A stretch of 64,000 nucleotides of DNA from Paraescarpia echinospica (Eukaryota; Annelida; Polychaeta; Sabellida; Siboglinidae): the NCBI GenBank assembly GCA_020002185.1, contig CM034538.1, positions 4,060,773-4,124,772 of the forward strand, in the 5' to 3' direction. Positions within the stretch are counted from its first letter, which is position 1. Each line of letters begins with the position of its first letter. The position numbers were made by a program, and so were the translations under genes. Shown piece after piece: positions 47,501 through 60,200 of this stretch. The notes under the pieces were generated by a model. The model was not told the DNA's origin, ran no database searches, and saw only the letters and a list, made by a program, of their open reading frames with translations.

Positions 47501-49653
47501 TTCTCCGACGCATATGAGCAGAGTCACCAAAATCCTGTCACCGAGCAGCCCAAGCCAGTGTCACCAGTTATTCCACTGAAACAACCTGTCCCCAAGCCTG
47601 CTTCATCAGCTACTCCACTGAAAGAATCCAAGCCTGCGTCACCAGTCACCCAGCCCAAGCCTGTACCCAAGCCTGCATCACTGGTCACCCAGCCCGAGCC
47701 TGTACCCAAGCCTGCACCACCGGTCACCCAGCCCAAGCCTGCATCACCAGTCACCCAGTCCAAACCTGTGCCCGAGGCTGTGTTACCAGTTGAATCTTCA
47801 GACAAGGCTTTGGTAAGTCTGTCAGTTCATGTTGCAATAGCCCAATGGGCAATTTTTGTAGAAATAATATCTTCTCAGCCATTGGGAGAGTCAAGAAAAG
47901 ACAACCTCCCTAAAATTTTGAATCCGTGAAAAACTTTGTTTCTTCAAATTTAGACATAAATTTGCTTCTTGTTTGTTGTGTGTCCATATTTGTTGCTTTA
48001 TTGTAATAATTAGGCTCTAACTTGTAGTACATGTACTTACAACTTACAAAACACCTTACATTGAACTACCTATGTAATAAACAATTGTATTAATGTTATT
48101 GTATTAAATATCGTAATTCACACTTTTACTTGTAAGTTTTTAAGCAACTTTGTTGCCAATATTAAATGTAAATATGTATTATTTGTTGCCAGATTTAGTC
48201 TGATTCATGATTGGCTAAGTAAGTTGCTGACACAATTTTTAAAATTTGTTGGGATTTGTGGGAGGTTGTGGCTTTTTACTTGGTTTGCCGGGTACCACCC
48301 ATATATGTTGTTTGAGGCCCTCTCTTCACTCCACTGGCTTTGCCTGGTACCACCCACCTGTGTTGTTTCAGAGTGAGGCCCTCTGTTCATTCTACTGGCA
48401 TACCTGGTACTACCTCCTGTGTTGTTTCAGAGTGAGGCCCTCTCTTCATTCTATTTGCTATGCCTGGTACCACCCATATATGTTGTTTGAGGCCCTCTCT
48501 TCACTCCACTGGCTTTGTCTGGTACCACCCACCTGTGTTGTTTGAGGCCCTCTCCGTTCTACTGGCTTTGCCTGGTACCACTCATATATGTTGTTTGAGG
48601 CCCTCTCTTTACTCCACTGGCTTTGCCTGGTACCACCCATATATGTTGTTTGAGGCCCCCTCTTCACTCCACCTGTGTTGTTTCAGAGTGAGGCCCTCTC
48701 TTCATTCTACTGGCATACCTGGTACTACCACCTGTGTTGTTTGGTCCCCCTCTTCATTCTACTGTCTTTGTCTGGTAATACCACCTGTGTTGCTTGGTCC
48801 CCTTCTTCAATCTACTGGCTTTGCCTGTTACTACCACCTGTGTTGTTTGGTCCCCTCTTCAATCTACTGGCATTACCTGGTACCACCACCTGTGTTGTTT
48901 GGTCCCCCTCTTCAATCTACTGGCTTTGCCTGGTACTACCACCTGTGTTGTTTGGTCCCCCTCTTCAATCTACTGGCTTTGCCTGGTACTACCACCTGTG
49001 TTGTTTGGTCCCCTCTTCATTCTACAGGCTTTGCCTGGTACTACCACCTGTGTTGTTTGGTTCCCTCTTCATTCTACTGGCTTTGCCTGGTACTACCACA
49101 TGTGTTGTTTGGTCCCCTCTTCATTCTACTGGCTTTGCCTGGTACCACAACCTGTGTTGTTTGGTTCCCTCTTCATTCTACTGGCTTTGCCTGGTACCAC
49201 AACCTGTGTTGTTGGTCCCCCTCTTCATTCTGCTGGCTTTGCCTAGTACTACCACCTGTGTTGTTTGATCCCCTCTTCATTCTACTGGCTTTGTCTGGTA
49301 CTACCACCTGTGTTGTTGGTCCCCCTCTTCATTCTACTGGCTTTGCCTGATACTACCACCTGTGTTGTTTGGTCCCCTCTTCATTCTACTGGCTTTGCCT
49401 GGTACTACCACCTGTGTTGTTGGTCCCCCTCTTCATTCTACTTGGTTTGCCTGGTACTACCCACCTGTGTTGTTTGATGCCTTTTTCATTCTACTTGGTT
49501 TGCCTGGTACCACCCATCTGTGTTGTTTGATGCCTTTTTTATTCTACTTGGTTTGTCTGGTAGTAGTACCATCCACCTATTTTGTTTCAGAGTGAGGCTC
49601 TCTCTTCATTCACAAGCCAAAAGTCTGGCTTTGATTTCCTGGACAACTGGTAA
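44585..49653 (+). CDS. C1orf198: C1orf198 homologue, 4 exons
   Basis: Function is poorly known in any animal. Exons 44585-44872, 45642-45692, 47003-47812 and 49591-49653 join in phase 0 with GT-AG introns, giving 403 residues (human 327). Exon 1 carries INPLARKISQDLENIKQSYG, matching the human SPMARKIMQDKEKIREKYG block. Exon 2 encodes WTWTDEHSGPFSW, matching LTWQDEHSAPFSW. Exon 4 ends KSGFDFLDNW-stop, matching KTGFDFLDNW. The middle, exon 3, is acidic and Ser-rich and then has Pro/Lys/Val repeats such as VTQPKPVPKPAS (about residues 290-365), probably disordered. Introns 2 and 3 hold arrays; two of them repeat the next exon's acceptor. Confidence 0.93.
45760..46550. repeat. 19-bp minisatellite in C1orf198 intron 2
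   Basis: The unit is GTACAATGTTGACACAGTG with GACAAGG, GCCACAG and GGCATAG variants, about 40 copies. Cys/Leu-rich frames on - are artefacts. Confidence 0.95.
46725..47002. repeat. ~57-bp repeats copied from the C1orf198 exon 3 acceptor
   Basis: Four decoy copies (starting about 46729, 46818, 46889 and 46946) precede the true exon. Each has a CACTTTCAG-type acceptor followed by a version of the exon start AGCCAACAAGACCTG (SQQDL). Read as exons, the last decoys meet TAG within about 15 codons. Adjacent copies become closer to the true exon toward the 3' side. Confidence 0.93.
47660..47790 (+). repeat. C1orf198: coding repeats in C1orf198 exon 3
   Basis: Imperfect copies of a CCCAGCCCAAGCCTGTACCC unit encode Q-P-K-P-V-P-K-P-A-S-x-V-T, a proline/lysine-rich, likely unstructured segment. 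Confidence 0.85.
48280..49590. repeat. ~53-60 bp minisatellite copied from the C1orf198 exon 4 acceptor
   Basis: About 25 copies. Several early ones (near 48365, 48424 and 48682) keep TGTTGTTTCAGAGTGAGGCC and CTCTCTTCATTC, almost the true junction TTTTGTTTCAG|AGTGAGGCTCTCTCTTCATTC at 49590/49591. Others have lost the CAGAGTGA core and read TGTTGTTTGGTCCCCCTCTT. Long + frames here are repeat artefacts. Confidence 0.95.
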
Positions 49654-52135
49654 CCAGACAGCTGATTCAACACAAGCAAAGACTGTTCACAAGCTGAACA
49701 TAATAGCTGATTCAGTGGTCATGGTGCTAAGTGTAATAGATCTATGGAAAGAGAAAGTTGATTTATAAAGTTAACATACTGTGCAATGTGCATTGAGTCA
49801 GAACATGATGCCTTTCTAGTTCCCAACTTTACGGTAACATTAGTATATACATAGTGTTAGTTTGCATTTCTATTCAGAATCTCTGTAACCGTGTACCATT
49901 TTCATATACATGATTTATAAGTCCATGTACTCAACATTTATTATTTAAATATATTATACTATTACTGCTATACATCTACATCAACCAAAGGTATATGTTG
50001 TATTATTTAACATGGTGCTCACCTGGAAACTACAGAAATGTCTCTAGACATGATATGGCTTTCTTCTCCCATTCCTGCGCACACTTTATATACTTATAGT
50101 TTACAGTAACTTTATGTCAACTTGCATGTACCATTCAGAATATTTAAATGTTTAATTTATTTACTAAGCTTTATAACTTTGTGTTCATAGTTTACTGTGT
50201 GTGTGACTGAAATAGATGTATTCTATCATGAATGATGACTGTGTAGTACGACTGAATAACTTGTCATTGCTACTCTGGCTGCAAATCCTATGTGTTAAAA
50301 CGAAGCCTTTGAACAAAGTTAAACTGGTATGAAAGTGGGATGTTGAAGAGTACCCGCTACACAACCAGATCGTGCTGATAAGATCAATGTTCAGGTCCTT
50401 GGCTAATGTAAATTACAGGGGACACTATCTCGTCTGATCAACCTGTCAGCCATGGTGGAAATACAAGACATCTTTGTATCAGGTTTGTTGGTGCCAACTT
50501 ATATGAGTGAAGGATGCCCACAGTTGCATGTTTCTTGTGTAGAAAGTCAACTGTGTGGCTGTGTGTGGCCTCAAGTGCATTACTATGTATGCATTTCAAA
50601 CTACAGTTCATAGTCCACTACTGGACATTTTTATCAGATCTGTGTTTGTTAAGGTTCCAGGTCATATACTGAGCCTCTGTGTACTGTACTCTGTTCACAT
50701 GCATGGGTAGTCAGACGTATGGGGTTTAGTGAATAGTCTTTATGTAGTTAGAGTTAATTTTTTATTACTGCTATAAATGTGTAGATGATATATACAAAGT
50801 AGGAACCATTTAGACTGTTTATTTGATGTGTCAGCTGTTTTACCGGAATGATATTGGTAGAATGCAATAGCATTAGGGAGAAATATACTACTTGCAACAT
50901 TAGCTAAACATCTTAAATCTATTTGCCTGTCTTTAAAGCTGTGTGTTGTGTTTGTTTAAGTTGCAGGTAAAAGTTCTTGCCAAAGACGTTATTGCTTCAT
51001 AATGATTATTATAAAACAATTACAAAGCGACCACTTATGGAGACATCAAAATATTTGGTTTGTTTACATTATCTGTGGATGTTTTCTATGTCCAAAATAT
51101 GTGTCTGAAGTCTCAGCTGTTAAAATTAAATCAAGTATTGTTGCTAAATAGCAGTAATCATCATGTCTGATTGAAGTAATCTAGGGGGGGTTCCAAACAC
51201 TAAGGAGCCCACTCTGATGGTTGACTTGTGCGATTTATGGATTAAGTAATTGTCTTACAGCGTACAAGACATTGGTTTTACAGCATAAGAGATTAAGAGA
51301 CATTCCTTGAACTTTGGTCCAGCAAGCAAGTGTATTTTGTATTGTGGGATACAGCTGTTGACTTTGTCAAGTCGCTTGTTTATTAGTTCAAAAGGTGTCT
51401 GTGAATTTTTAAACTGTGCACTGTGAATACACAAAAGTTTTGCAAGACTCGATCAAAATGTCCCAGTTGCCACAGCGAGCTCCTTTGCATGTCTATGTAA
51501 ATATTTGTTTGCATCATTCAGGGTTGGCATTACTGAAACACTCAGATTCTAAATCATTTACTGTTAATATTAAAATGTTTAACATGATTATATATTTTCC
51601 CGTTTTTTCACATAATATAAAATTACTATATATATTTTATTAATAAATACATATTTGTAATTTTGTTATGTTAACAAGATTAATTTGTCTAGCCTGCTAC
51701 TGTTATACCTCATACCTTGTACATCATTGCAGCATCTACCATGACTGTTTACTCAACTTTAACATATGGACCAGTAGTTGGTAACACCAAAACAAAAGTT
51801 TTATGTACACCGTACTTATAAACACCTCATAAATGTGCATTTTAAGTATTTGATCTTCTGTGTACTTTGCATTATTCAAATAGTGGAATGATATTTTAAT
51901 TCGGATAAATGTTATGTATTTTCCAATAAATTACCATCTTGGTTGTAAGTTTATCTGACTGTGTATATGTCAGGGAAGTTCAATACCATACACAGAATGG
52001 CAGTGTTGTACAGTTGCATCTTGAGTTGGTTGTTTCTATTTGTAAACCCATTTACACCAAGTTACTAAACTTGCTGTCCAGTGTGCACGGTGCAGCTGTC
52101 TGCTTCTGTCCACAGCCTCAGCCAGTAATAACCAT
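49654..52135. other. C1orf198 3' UTR and intergenic, AT-rich
   Basis: No further exon supported. An exon-like window with AG and GT borders at 50417-50485 and a short terminal frame (cag|CCTCAGCC to TAG at 52146-52148) were noted but lack any recognisable content. AATAAA occurs near 51644. Confidence 0.5.
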
Positions 52136-52149
52136 GGAGGAAGTGTAGT

Positions 52150-52390
52150 GGTGGTGGGGTAACATTGGTAGGAGGTTGGTTCTTAACATTGGTAGGAGGT
52201 TGGTCCTTAAACATAGGTGAGAGGTTGGTCCTTAACATAGGTAAGAGGTTGTTCATTCACATTGGTGGGCGATTGGTCCTTGACATTGGTGGGAGGTTGG
52301 TCCTTAACATTGACGAGAGGTTGGTCCTTAATATTGATGAGAGGTTGGTCCTTAATATTGATGAGAGGTTGGTCCTTAACATTATATAAT
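52150..52390. repeat. 24-bp minisatellite, about 10 copies
   Basis: The unit is CATTGGTGGGAGGTTGGTCC plus TTAA, with GACGAGAGG/GATGAGAGG variants clustered at the right end. Confidence 0.93.
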
Positions 52391-52649
52391 TATATTTGCA
52401 GAAACCAATAGTTGTTTGATTTGAAATTGTGATGCATTTTATAACAATATCCAACATTACTGGGGGGAAAATGTGTCCAACACTTCACTTGACTACAAAA
52501 AAATCTCTAACACCCCCTTCAATGGCTGAGGAAAATATAATAATATTATATATTACACCAGATCTGCAATATTTCAACTTTGGAAACTGTTTTACATAAA
52601 TTGCATTCCCCATACTATGTTATAAAGTTTGTCTACACTACACTGTGTT

Positions 52650-53530
52650 TGCCTTGGTTTGATAAGTTGTCAAAGGGGTGGCGCGTGGTGACTGATTGAT
52701 AAGCATCTGTCGCGAGCTAGTTATTTAGATTACGAATGCTCGTTCCTGGGCCGTCCTTCCCTGTTTTACAACAAATTAATGTGTCAAAAATGAAACGAAA
52801 TGCACCGATTCGTCGGCAGTAATCTTAGCAAGAACTGCTAAAAATGCTGTCATCGAATTACGTTAACGAATAATTAGTCCTACATACATAATGCGGGTGT
52901 TTTAAGGGCAGTTGCAGTACGCCTGTGGTGTACCGCAGCTACAGCCAATCAGAATATGCAAAATATATTACAGCGCTTTAGCCAATCACGTCGAAAGCCG
53001 AACCCGCCAAGCGTCCGTTAAATTGTACGTACGTTGGTGTGTTTTACTACTGAAATACACGCCGAAGGAAATCCGATTGTATACACAAGAGGGGTAAGCA
53101 AACGTTTTGTCATGGCGTCGACTTGGAGAATGAACGATGGTTGTGAAAGGAAAACTGTTATTCTGTTCGAACACTTGGCGCAGAATTCCATCCGGGCGTC
53201 AACAACATGGGGCCTTGGTCCTTGCTTGCCCTCGCCGCTCGGCGATAATGGCAGTAGTCAGTCCTTTGTTTATAGAACTTGAATGCGATCGTTAATCACC
53301 TCGACTGGGGCTTACTGTCTTTCTCTTCCAAAATGTCCTGATCAACAACAAAATAACTCGATCTATGACATATGCGCAGTACATGCCAGCGAATACACAC
53401 AAAACATTCAAAAAATTCGCTTGGAAGAAGTCGCGGGCGCGGGGCGTTTGTTAGTTATACTGCCTAGGCTAAGTAGGCCTTCTCCCATACGTAGTAACCG
53501 ATGCGTATCGATTGTAGCCTCGTAAAGTTT
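52650..53530. other. CpG-richer block, possible promoter
   Basis: CpG density is clearly higher than in the flanks (for example around 53110-53240 and 53420-53470), like the SRP9 and 57.0-kb start regions. Open frames on + at 53034-53282 and 53283-53525 have no family I recognise. It may be an unannotated gene start. Confidence 0.3.
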
Positions 53531-55640
53531 TATATCGCCGGCAGATGATAACATTGCCATTCATAATAACGGTTATCTAGGTCGAGTATTTGTAAAATCT
53601 TTGTTGCTGAAAACATGTTTTATATTTTTTAAACAAAATAGTTAAGTATAAGTTTAACATAATTTAAAGTGTAATTATATTATTATTAAAGTTTTTATCC
53701 TTTTGTGGCTCTGACATGCCCACCACCAATAATAAAGTCAGCAGAAATCGATCTGGAAAAAATTTGTATGAAGCAGGCCTACATGTGCCTTTTTGAAATG
53801 ACTTATGTGCCCCAATCAGTTAAAAAACATTTCAGTAATTTGCATACATGATAGTACAATCACTTAAATAACCTGGCAAATGTGTAATTCCATTGTCGTT
53901 GACAGTTGGTTCAACAACTACAGTTGCAGGTGCAGTGGTTTGCCTTTTTGGTCCATCCAAGTAATGTGGTTTGTGAGAGAAAGGGAATTGTGCATTTCTT
54001 TAATGGCATTGTTACTCTGCTGGCTTTGATAAGCGATAAATGTGCACTCTAGCGGACAACCGACATAGTACACACCATGGCAGCAAAACTATGAAATCAC
54101 AGTAATAGAATTATCTGCCATTATTCCGCATAACTTCTGTTTTCCCACATAAACACATTTTTATATGCGTAATTTGTTTACTTAAATAAAACTGGTCTAA
54201 ATTATTAACCATATCTGCCACTGCCAGATGATTCATTCATTGGGTATAGGGTAGACCTGGAGCTGAGTATATTTTCATGACTACAAGTACTTTGATAATG
54301 GACGAGTACATTCCTAAAAGCTGAGTTCAAGTAGGCCTACATTCTCACGAGTACAAGTACATAAAAAAATGTAAATATTAAATCATAACTTGTTTTATTA
54401 ATTAATCTAATTTATATAACTCAGCACAAGTGAATATGCAATGGCAGTTGATCAATATTTTTTATGAGGAAAACTGAAAAACCTTTATTTCATTGGCATT
54501 AATTTCAGTGGCATCCTATGATCTTATCATCTATTTGCCACCGAATGAACATGAGTTGTTCAAGGTTGAGTCTTAATTAGCCTGCACCGTTCAGGGCGGA
54601 ATATTAGAAGTTTGCAATTTATATTTTCTGATCGTAGACTACTGGTTTTAGAGAGAGTTAGCACATGTCCATATAACAGGCTCAAAATCCCCTTTGGACT
54701 TTTTAGCCAGGCTGCAGGCACTGAATTATACTAGTATTGGAGGCAGTCTGACTTGAGCCACCTTATACTCCTACAGAGGACAACTGGCAGTTCTTGTTCT
54801 TAGCAGTTAGCACTGTCAGCCAATGCCCAGTGGCATGGTCTCCAGACTATATCAAAGGCATTTCCTGTCTAAATGGTGGGTTAACTGCTAATTGACTCTA
54901 TAGGTACCAGCAGCCAAAATTTCAGATTGCTATATCATTCATCTTGTTGTATTTTTGTGATAGAGGTTGTCAACACAAGCAAAATTAAAAAAAGAATTAC
55001 CAGCCTATCTATATTTGTTATGAAGTTATGACGTTTTTTGTATTTCTTTGATCCTCGTCAGGTGTGAAAAAATTATATTTCTTGTTTTTAGTACATCTGT
55101 AACTGCTCAATTATTATACCTGATATAACAATGACACAATATATACAAACTATACCAACAAGACTAAGAATCTGGCAGATACAACACTAGTAATAATGAA
55201 CAGTTTGTGTTTAATGACAGGTTAAAAGTGACGAAAATACTATAAAGGTGTGAAATTGAATAAAAGTGCATATTTACACGACCCTTACCAAAGTACTAAA
55301 GCATATAGCACTTTTCTATTTCTTGATTTTTACACTATTATATACATGGTTTAGCTCTATTTTTTTCAGATGCTTGTGACATTAAAGTAAGAAAAAATAA
55401 ACCCCAAAATGTAAAAAGGCATGATTTTAGTGACGGAAATGGAGGCCGAAGCAGAGAATTTCCAGCATTTTTAAAAATGGCATAACTTTTTAACTATCGG
55501 AACAAATAGCACCAAATTTTGACAGTAATAACTTGGTTAATTTATGTTTAAAAGGAATGCAACAAATTAAAAAAGTCTCATCTGCACTGTTATTTATTGA
55601 TGATCATATCACTGACTACAAATAATATATATATTTCAAT
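53531..55640. other. AT-rich spacer, no feature seen
   Basis: I see no exon, transposon end or tandem array that I can support. Confidence 0.5.
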
Positions 55641-57051
55641 TTATCTCGGAATCGTGGAGTGAAACATACAAAAATTACCATATGCACATGACAACTGAAT
55701 TCCAACAAATGGCATTAGTTCATGCTGGAGAAATTCCTCAAGAATTTGGCTATCTTTGGATGTAGCACTGGTGAATGTTTTCTCGATCAAGTGTCTCACA
55801 CTTTCCTTGCTCAAGTCAATAAACTTCTGGGCAAAGCCTGAAAGTTCATCCCATGATCTGTCACCTTTACAGAAATACAGCTGGATCAAGAGCTTGTGTG
55901 TCGTTATGATGTGTGGAAGTTTTGGAAGTCTACCATGACCAGTCATCAAAAAAGCTGGCTGCAGTTTCATGAAATTGTCGTCACCTGGAGAAAAAATATG
56001 CTCTAATTTAGTGTTTGCACTAGGGTTTAAAAAGCGAAGTCCTTGAAACATGGGTGTGGACAAAATTTCCCTACAAAAAGTTTGATAAAAAAAATGTGTA
56101 ATCATGCAAACCATGTAATTTATAACCCCCGTACAATGGACGTGAAACCTGAAAAAAATTATGTTAAACTTGATGTGAAACATGTATGTAATCTAATAAA
56201 CTGGGTTATTCAATGACATTACATCTTAGAATATGTCTAGTGTAAACGTGTGCTTTTGATTTTGAATGTTGAAATATATAGGGTAAATAATAATAAACTA
56301 CTAATGAAACAATTTCAGTGCAAGTAATACTCGTTGCCACTGATCGTATTTTGACTTTTTGTATGGTTGAAAACCACTACCAGTAGCATTGTGACCGACA
56401 TCCCCTTGTGGCTTGTAAGTTTTTTGTGGATGTGATGATCCAGAACTTTAAATAACAATAAAATTACACATACATCTATAGTAGCAAATGCTAACCTAGG
56501 ATTGTGATATTATTAATAATCTCTGAACTCGCAAACAATCGCGTATTTTCATAATTTGACATAAACAAGGCCGCGAAGCTGAACGACGCCGCCGCTAAGC
56601 GACCAGTAAACCATGACTGACGCCGATGTCTGACGTATTGTGATTAGCGTAGCCAACATACATCAACAAAATATGCCAGTACAACAGCTTCATTAACATA
56701 CAAAAAAATCATCGTTGAAATAATGTTTCTAGTTCCTGATTATCGTGTTATTTGATCCCGATCTACAAAACATAAACCATAAATGAATACAAATCTGCAA
56801 ATGTTATGCTTACACGGGAGTTACGGTTGAAATTACCGACTGGTAGATTCCCCACGACCACGTCGAGAAACTACGTTGAAATATAGATATAATTATTCAC
56901 GTAAATACCAAATCACATTACAAATGCCGTTTCAATTATATTATTAACATTTCATGCATCAAATATATTCATTTGGCTTACTTATTAAATTGTATAGCTC
57001 AATTATTAGCTGTCGGGGGCACGGGTTTTTAGATTCATCGCGCGGCTCCAT
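55641..57051 (-). CDS. unrecognised gene, 5 exons, 199 residues (predicted)
   Basis: On -, exons 57051-56982, 56870-56837, 56445-56331, 56148-56112 and 55984-55641 have GT-AG borders and join in phase to one open frame ending in TAA. It starts MEPRDESKNPCPRQLIIELY in a CpG-rich region. Exon 2 gives SRRGRGESTSR. Exon 3 is polar with GFQPYKKSKYDQWQR. The last exon has a compact, helix-like domain with MTGHGRLPKLPHI, KLLIQLYFCKGDRSWDELSG, FAQKFIDLSKESVRHLI and ILEEFLQHELMPF. No signal peptide or membrane segment. I do not recognise the family. Uncertain points: exon 4, a possible alternative exon up to 56070, and a possible donor at 55679/55678 that would extend the gene downstream. Confidence 0.55.
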
Positions 57052-57180
57052 TTTCACTAGGTTTGTTGTATCACGTGTAGGATATGAACTTCGAGTGACC
57101 CTTTCTAATGCGCTTGCGCTGTGACCCTACAACGTGCAGAGCTAGTTTGGGTTGCATATTTGATAAAGAAAAGGATGGCG
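56850..57180 (-). promoter_or_regulatory. CpG-richer start region of the 57-kb gene
   Basis: CG-containing sequence such as TCGCGCGGCTCC lies around the predicted ATG at 57051, and TATCACGTG lies about 20 bp upstream. Position fits a 5' UTR and core promoter. Confidence 0.35.
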
Positions 57181-57289
57181 TTAACGTTGATACCCACTTT
57201 GTTAGTGGTTAAATCACAAAAAATATGACATTCACATTTGAAAATTCACAAACTTTTTAATCATAGTTTTTTATATGATACCATATAAG

Positions 57290-60200
57290 AAGAAGAAGAA
57301 TTTGTTTTATTTGACCCAGACATTTCAAATAATTCATACAATACATCCATGTCAAAAAAATGAAATAATACAAATACATAACCTTATACTAGTAAACATT
57401 GCATAATGTATGATAAATAACGAAAAGTAGGGTCAGGAGACTCCTCTAAGACTATGGTAGTCGCTATCGAGAAGCCGCCTTTTGTAATAAAACTTTAACT
57501 GAATCAATACATCACCTAATCAAATTCTTCCAGAATAAGAAGAAAAAAAGAAAAAAAATTGTATGCATGTATGTAGTGTGAGCAATCTTACATGCTTATT
57601 GAGTTTGTCGTTTAGGCACTGTTTTGTACTGTTCAAGTTGACAGGTGGTTGTCGGTTCTTAATTTTGCATACATATATAGCAATTTTGCCTGGTGCATGT
57701 TTCTTGATAGTTTTGTAAAAAATAAAGTTTGACATACTTGGCAAATCCTTGTGAACTGTGTGTACTAAGCTTTTCTTTGACAATATCAGGAATGTTATTT
57801 AGTAAAAGTGGTAAATTATGCCTAAACATTTCTTAGCAAATTCATGTTTAATTAATTGATTATGTACCTCATAGTTAAACATTATCCTCCAGTTTTGTAA
57901 ATAAACTGGTAAGTCATTGTGTAAATATTTATAGTAAAATTTTAATTGTTGGGATTTAAGAATGTCATCTACTTTTAACAAGTTAAGTTTTTTGTGAAGT
58001 GGTTCTGTGTGGGAAGTATAATTACTTAAGGTAATAATTCTCAGGGCTTTTTTAAGTTTTATTATTCTATTTGATTGAAAGCCCCACGCCATGATGCAAT
58101 AATTAATGTGTGGCACTATTAAAGAATTATATAATATTATTTTAATATGAAGAGGTAACACATGTTTCAATTTATTTAAAATGCCAATTTTTTTAGAACA
58201 AGCATTTGATATTTTTTAGTGTGCTTTTTCCAGTTTAGATTTGTATCTATAATTAAACCCAAAAAATTAAATTCTTTGACTTGTTCAATATTTACATTGT
58301 CTATCTTCAGAGTAAGTGTCTGTATATTTTTCTTTGCCTTTTGAAATGTCGTGTTTCGATTTTGCTATGTTTAGCGATAATTTATTTATTTTGAGCCATT
58401 CATTTATTTTTAAAAGTTCTTCATTTATTAAGGATTCTAATGTTATCGCTGAAAGTGTTTAGTGTACTTGATAGAGTTGTATCGTCAGCATAAATTATGA
58501 AATTAAACATTTTACTGGCTTGTGCAAAATCATTGATATATATATGATGAATAACAGGGGTCCTAAGATTGAACCTTGTGGTACACCTGTTGTTATTGAT
58601 AACACATTTGATTTTATATTGTCAATTTCCGTATATTGTTTACGATTTGTTAGATAACTGCTGAATAAGTTCAGATGTGTTCTATGTATACCATAATATT
58701 TCAATTTGTCAATTAAAATTAAATGGTCAATGGTATCAAAGGCTTTGGAAAGATCTAGGTATATATTAATGGGTATTTCATCCTTATCCAGTTTAGTTAT
58801 TATTCTATCTATTAATTCTAGTGCTGTGTATTCAGTTGAATGTTTAGGTCGGAATCCATACTGATGGTCAAAAAAAGCTTAGAGTCTTTTAAATAAGATG
58901 ATAATTGGTCCCAAAAATTTTTTTCGAGTACTTTTGAAATAGCTGGTAGAAGAGATATTGGTCTATAATTATTGAATACTGCTGGCTCACCTTTTTTTAT
59001 AAATGGGAATTACCTTAGCAATTTTTAGTTTATCGGAATATTCCTGTGGTTAATACTTGATTTGTTAATAAAGTTAAAGATTTGGTTAGTGCAGGTTCGA
59101 GCATTTTTAGCAGTTTGGTAGAGAGACCATCACATCCACAGCTATTTTTGTTGGGTAGATTAATTATTGTTCTCTTTATGGTATCTTCTTCAACATATTT
59201 AAATGTAAAATTACAGTTTACTATTTTATTTAGATAATATGAATGATCATGAATGCCTTTGTATTTAATATCATTAGCCAGATTACTACCTATATTTGTA
59301 AATAATGTATTGAATTTATTTGCAATTTCTAATTTGTCTGCCACAATAGAATCGGATTCTTTAAAATATTTTGGATATGATTTATTCATTTTACGTTTAG
59401 ACAGGATTTCATTTATAGTTTTCCAAGTGTTTTTTATATCAAATTTAAATTGATTAAAACACTTGTCAAAGTATGATTGCTTTGCGAAAACTTCTTTTCA
59501 AAATACTATTGTATGTTTTTAGATTAATCAATAATACGCCATATTCAAAAGATTCAGGGTTTGGGATTTTTAATTGTTTATTAAGTTTGTCTCTGTATCG
59601 TATTGAGGTTAGCAAGCCTTGAGTTATCCATGTAGATTTTTTATGTTTATATTTATTAAATTTAACTAATTTGCTAGTCATATATTTATTTTAGCTTGAT
59701 TTATTTCGTTGATGATAATGTTATAATTATGGTTTGGATCAGTATTTGAACTTGTATCTAATTTTTTATGTATTTCAGAAGAGATTATATCATTTCTGAC
59801 TTTTAACATAGCCTCTTTATTTTGTACATTAACTCGTATAAATTTTGTAGTATGTTCCTCTTTTAGAGCAGTGTTCATAAGCATAAAATATGGATGATGA
59901 TCAGAATTTTTTTTAATTAATATTCCTGCTGTACTTTGCAAAATATGCTTTGTTAAATTACAAAACAAATTATCTATAAGTGTGCCAGTACATGTTGTGA
60001 ACCTTGTAGGAAGAGTAATTTGGGGGAAGAGACTAAATGAAGTTAACATGTCAAAGAATGTGCTACAAATTTTTAGCATATTTATATTGTAGTCCCCTGC
60101 AAGAATAAGGTTGTTGTTTTGATGATGTTGCACAGATGACAGGACCATTGTAAATTAATTTATAAATTCGTTATAGTTTTCAATTAAAGGCCTTGGTGGT

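Noticed and set aside
50417..50485. Exon-like segment with AG and GT borders
   Set aside because: No protein character and no partner exon; it lies after the confident C1orf198 stop.
52101..52148. Possible terminal exon ending TAG before the 24-bp array
   Set aside because: It imitates the SRP9 layout but only about 11 codons follow the acceptor and none is recognisable.
56070..56070. Alternative acceptor for the last exon of the 57-kb gene
   Set aside because: TTTGTAG|GGAAATTTTG enters in a phase that does not fit exon 3 or exon 4; the acceptor at 55985 joins in phase.
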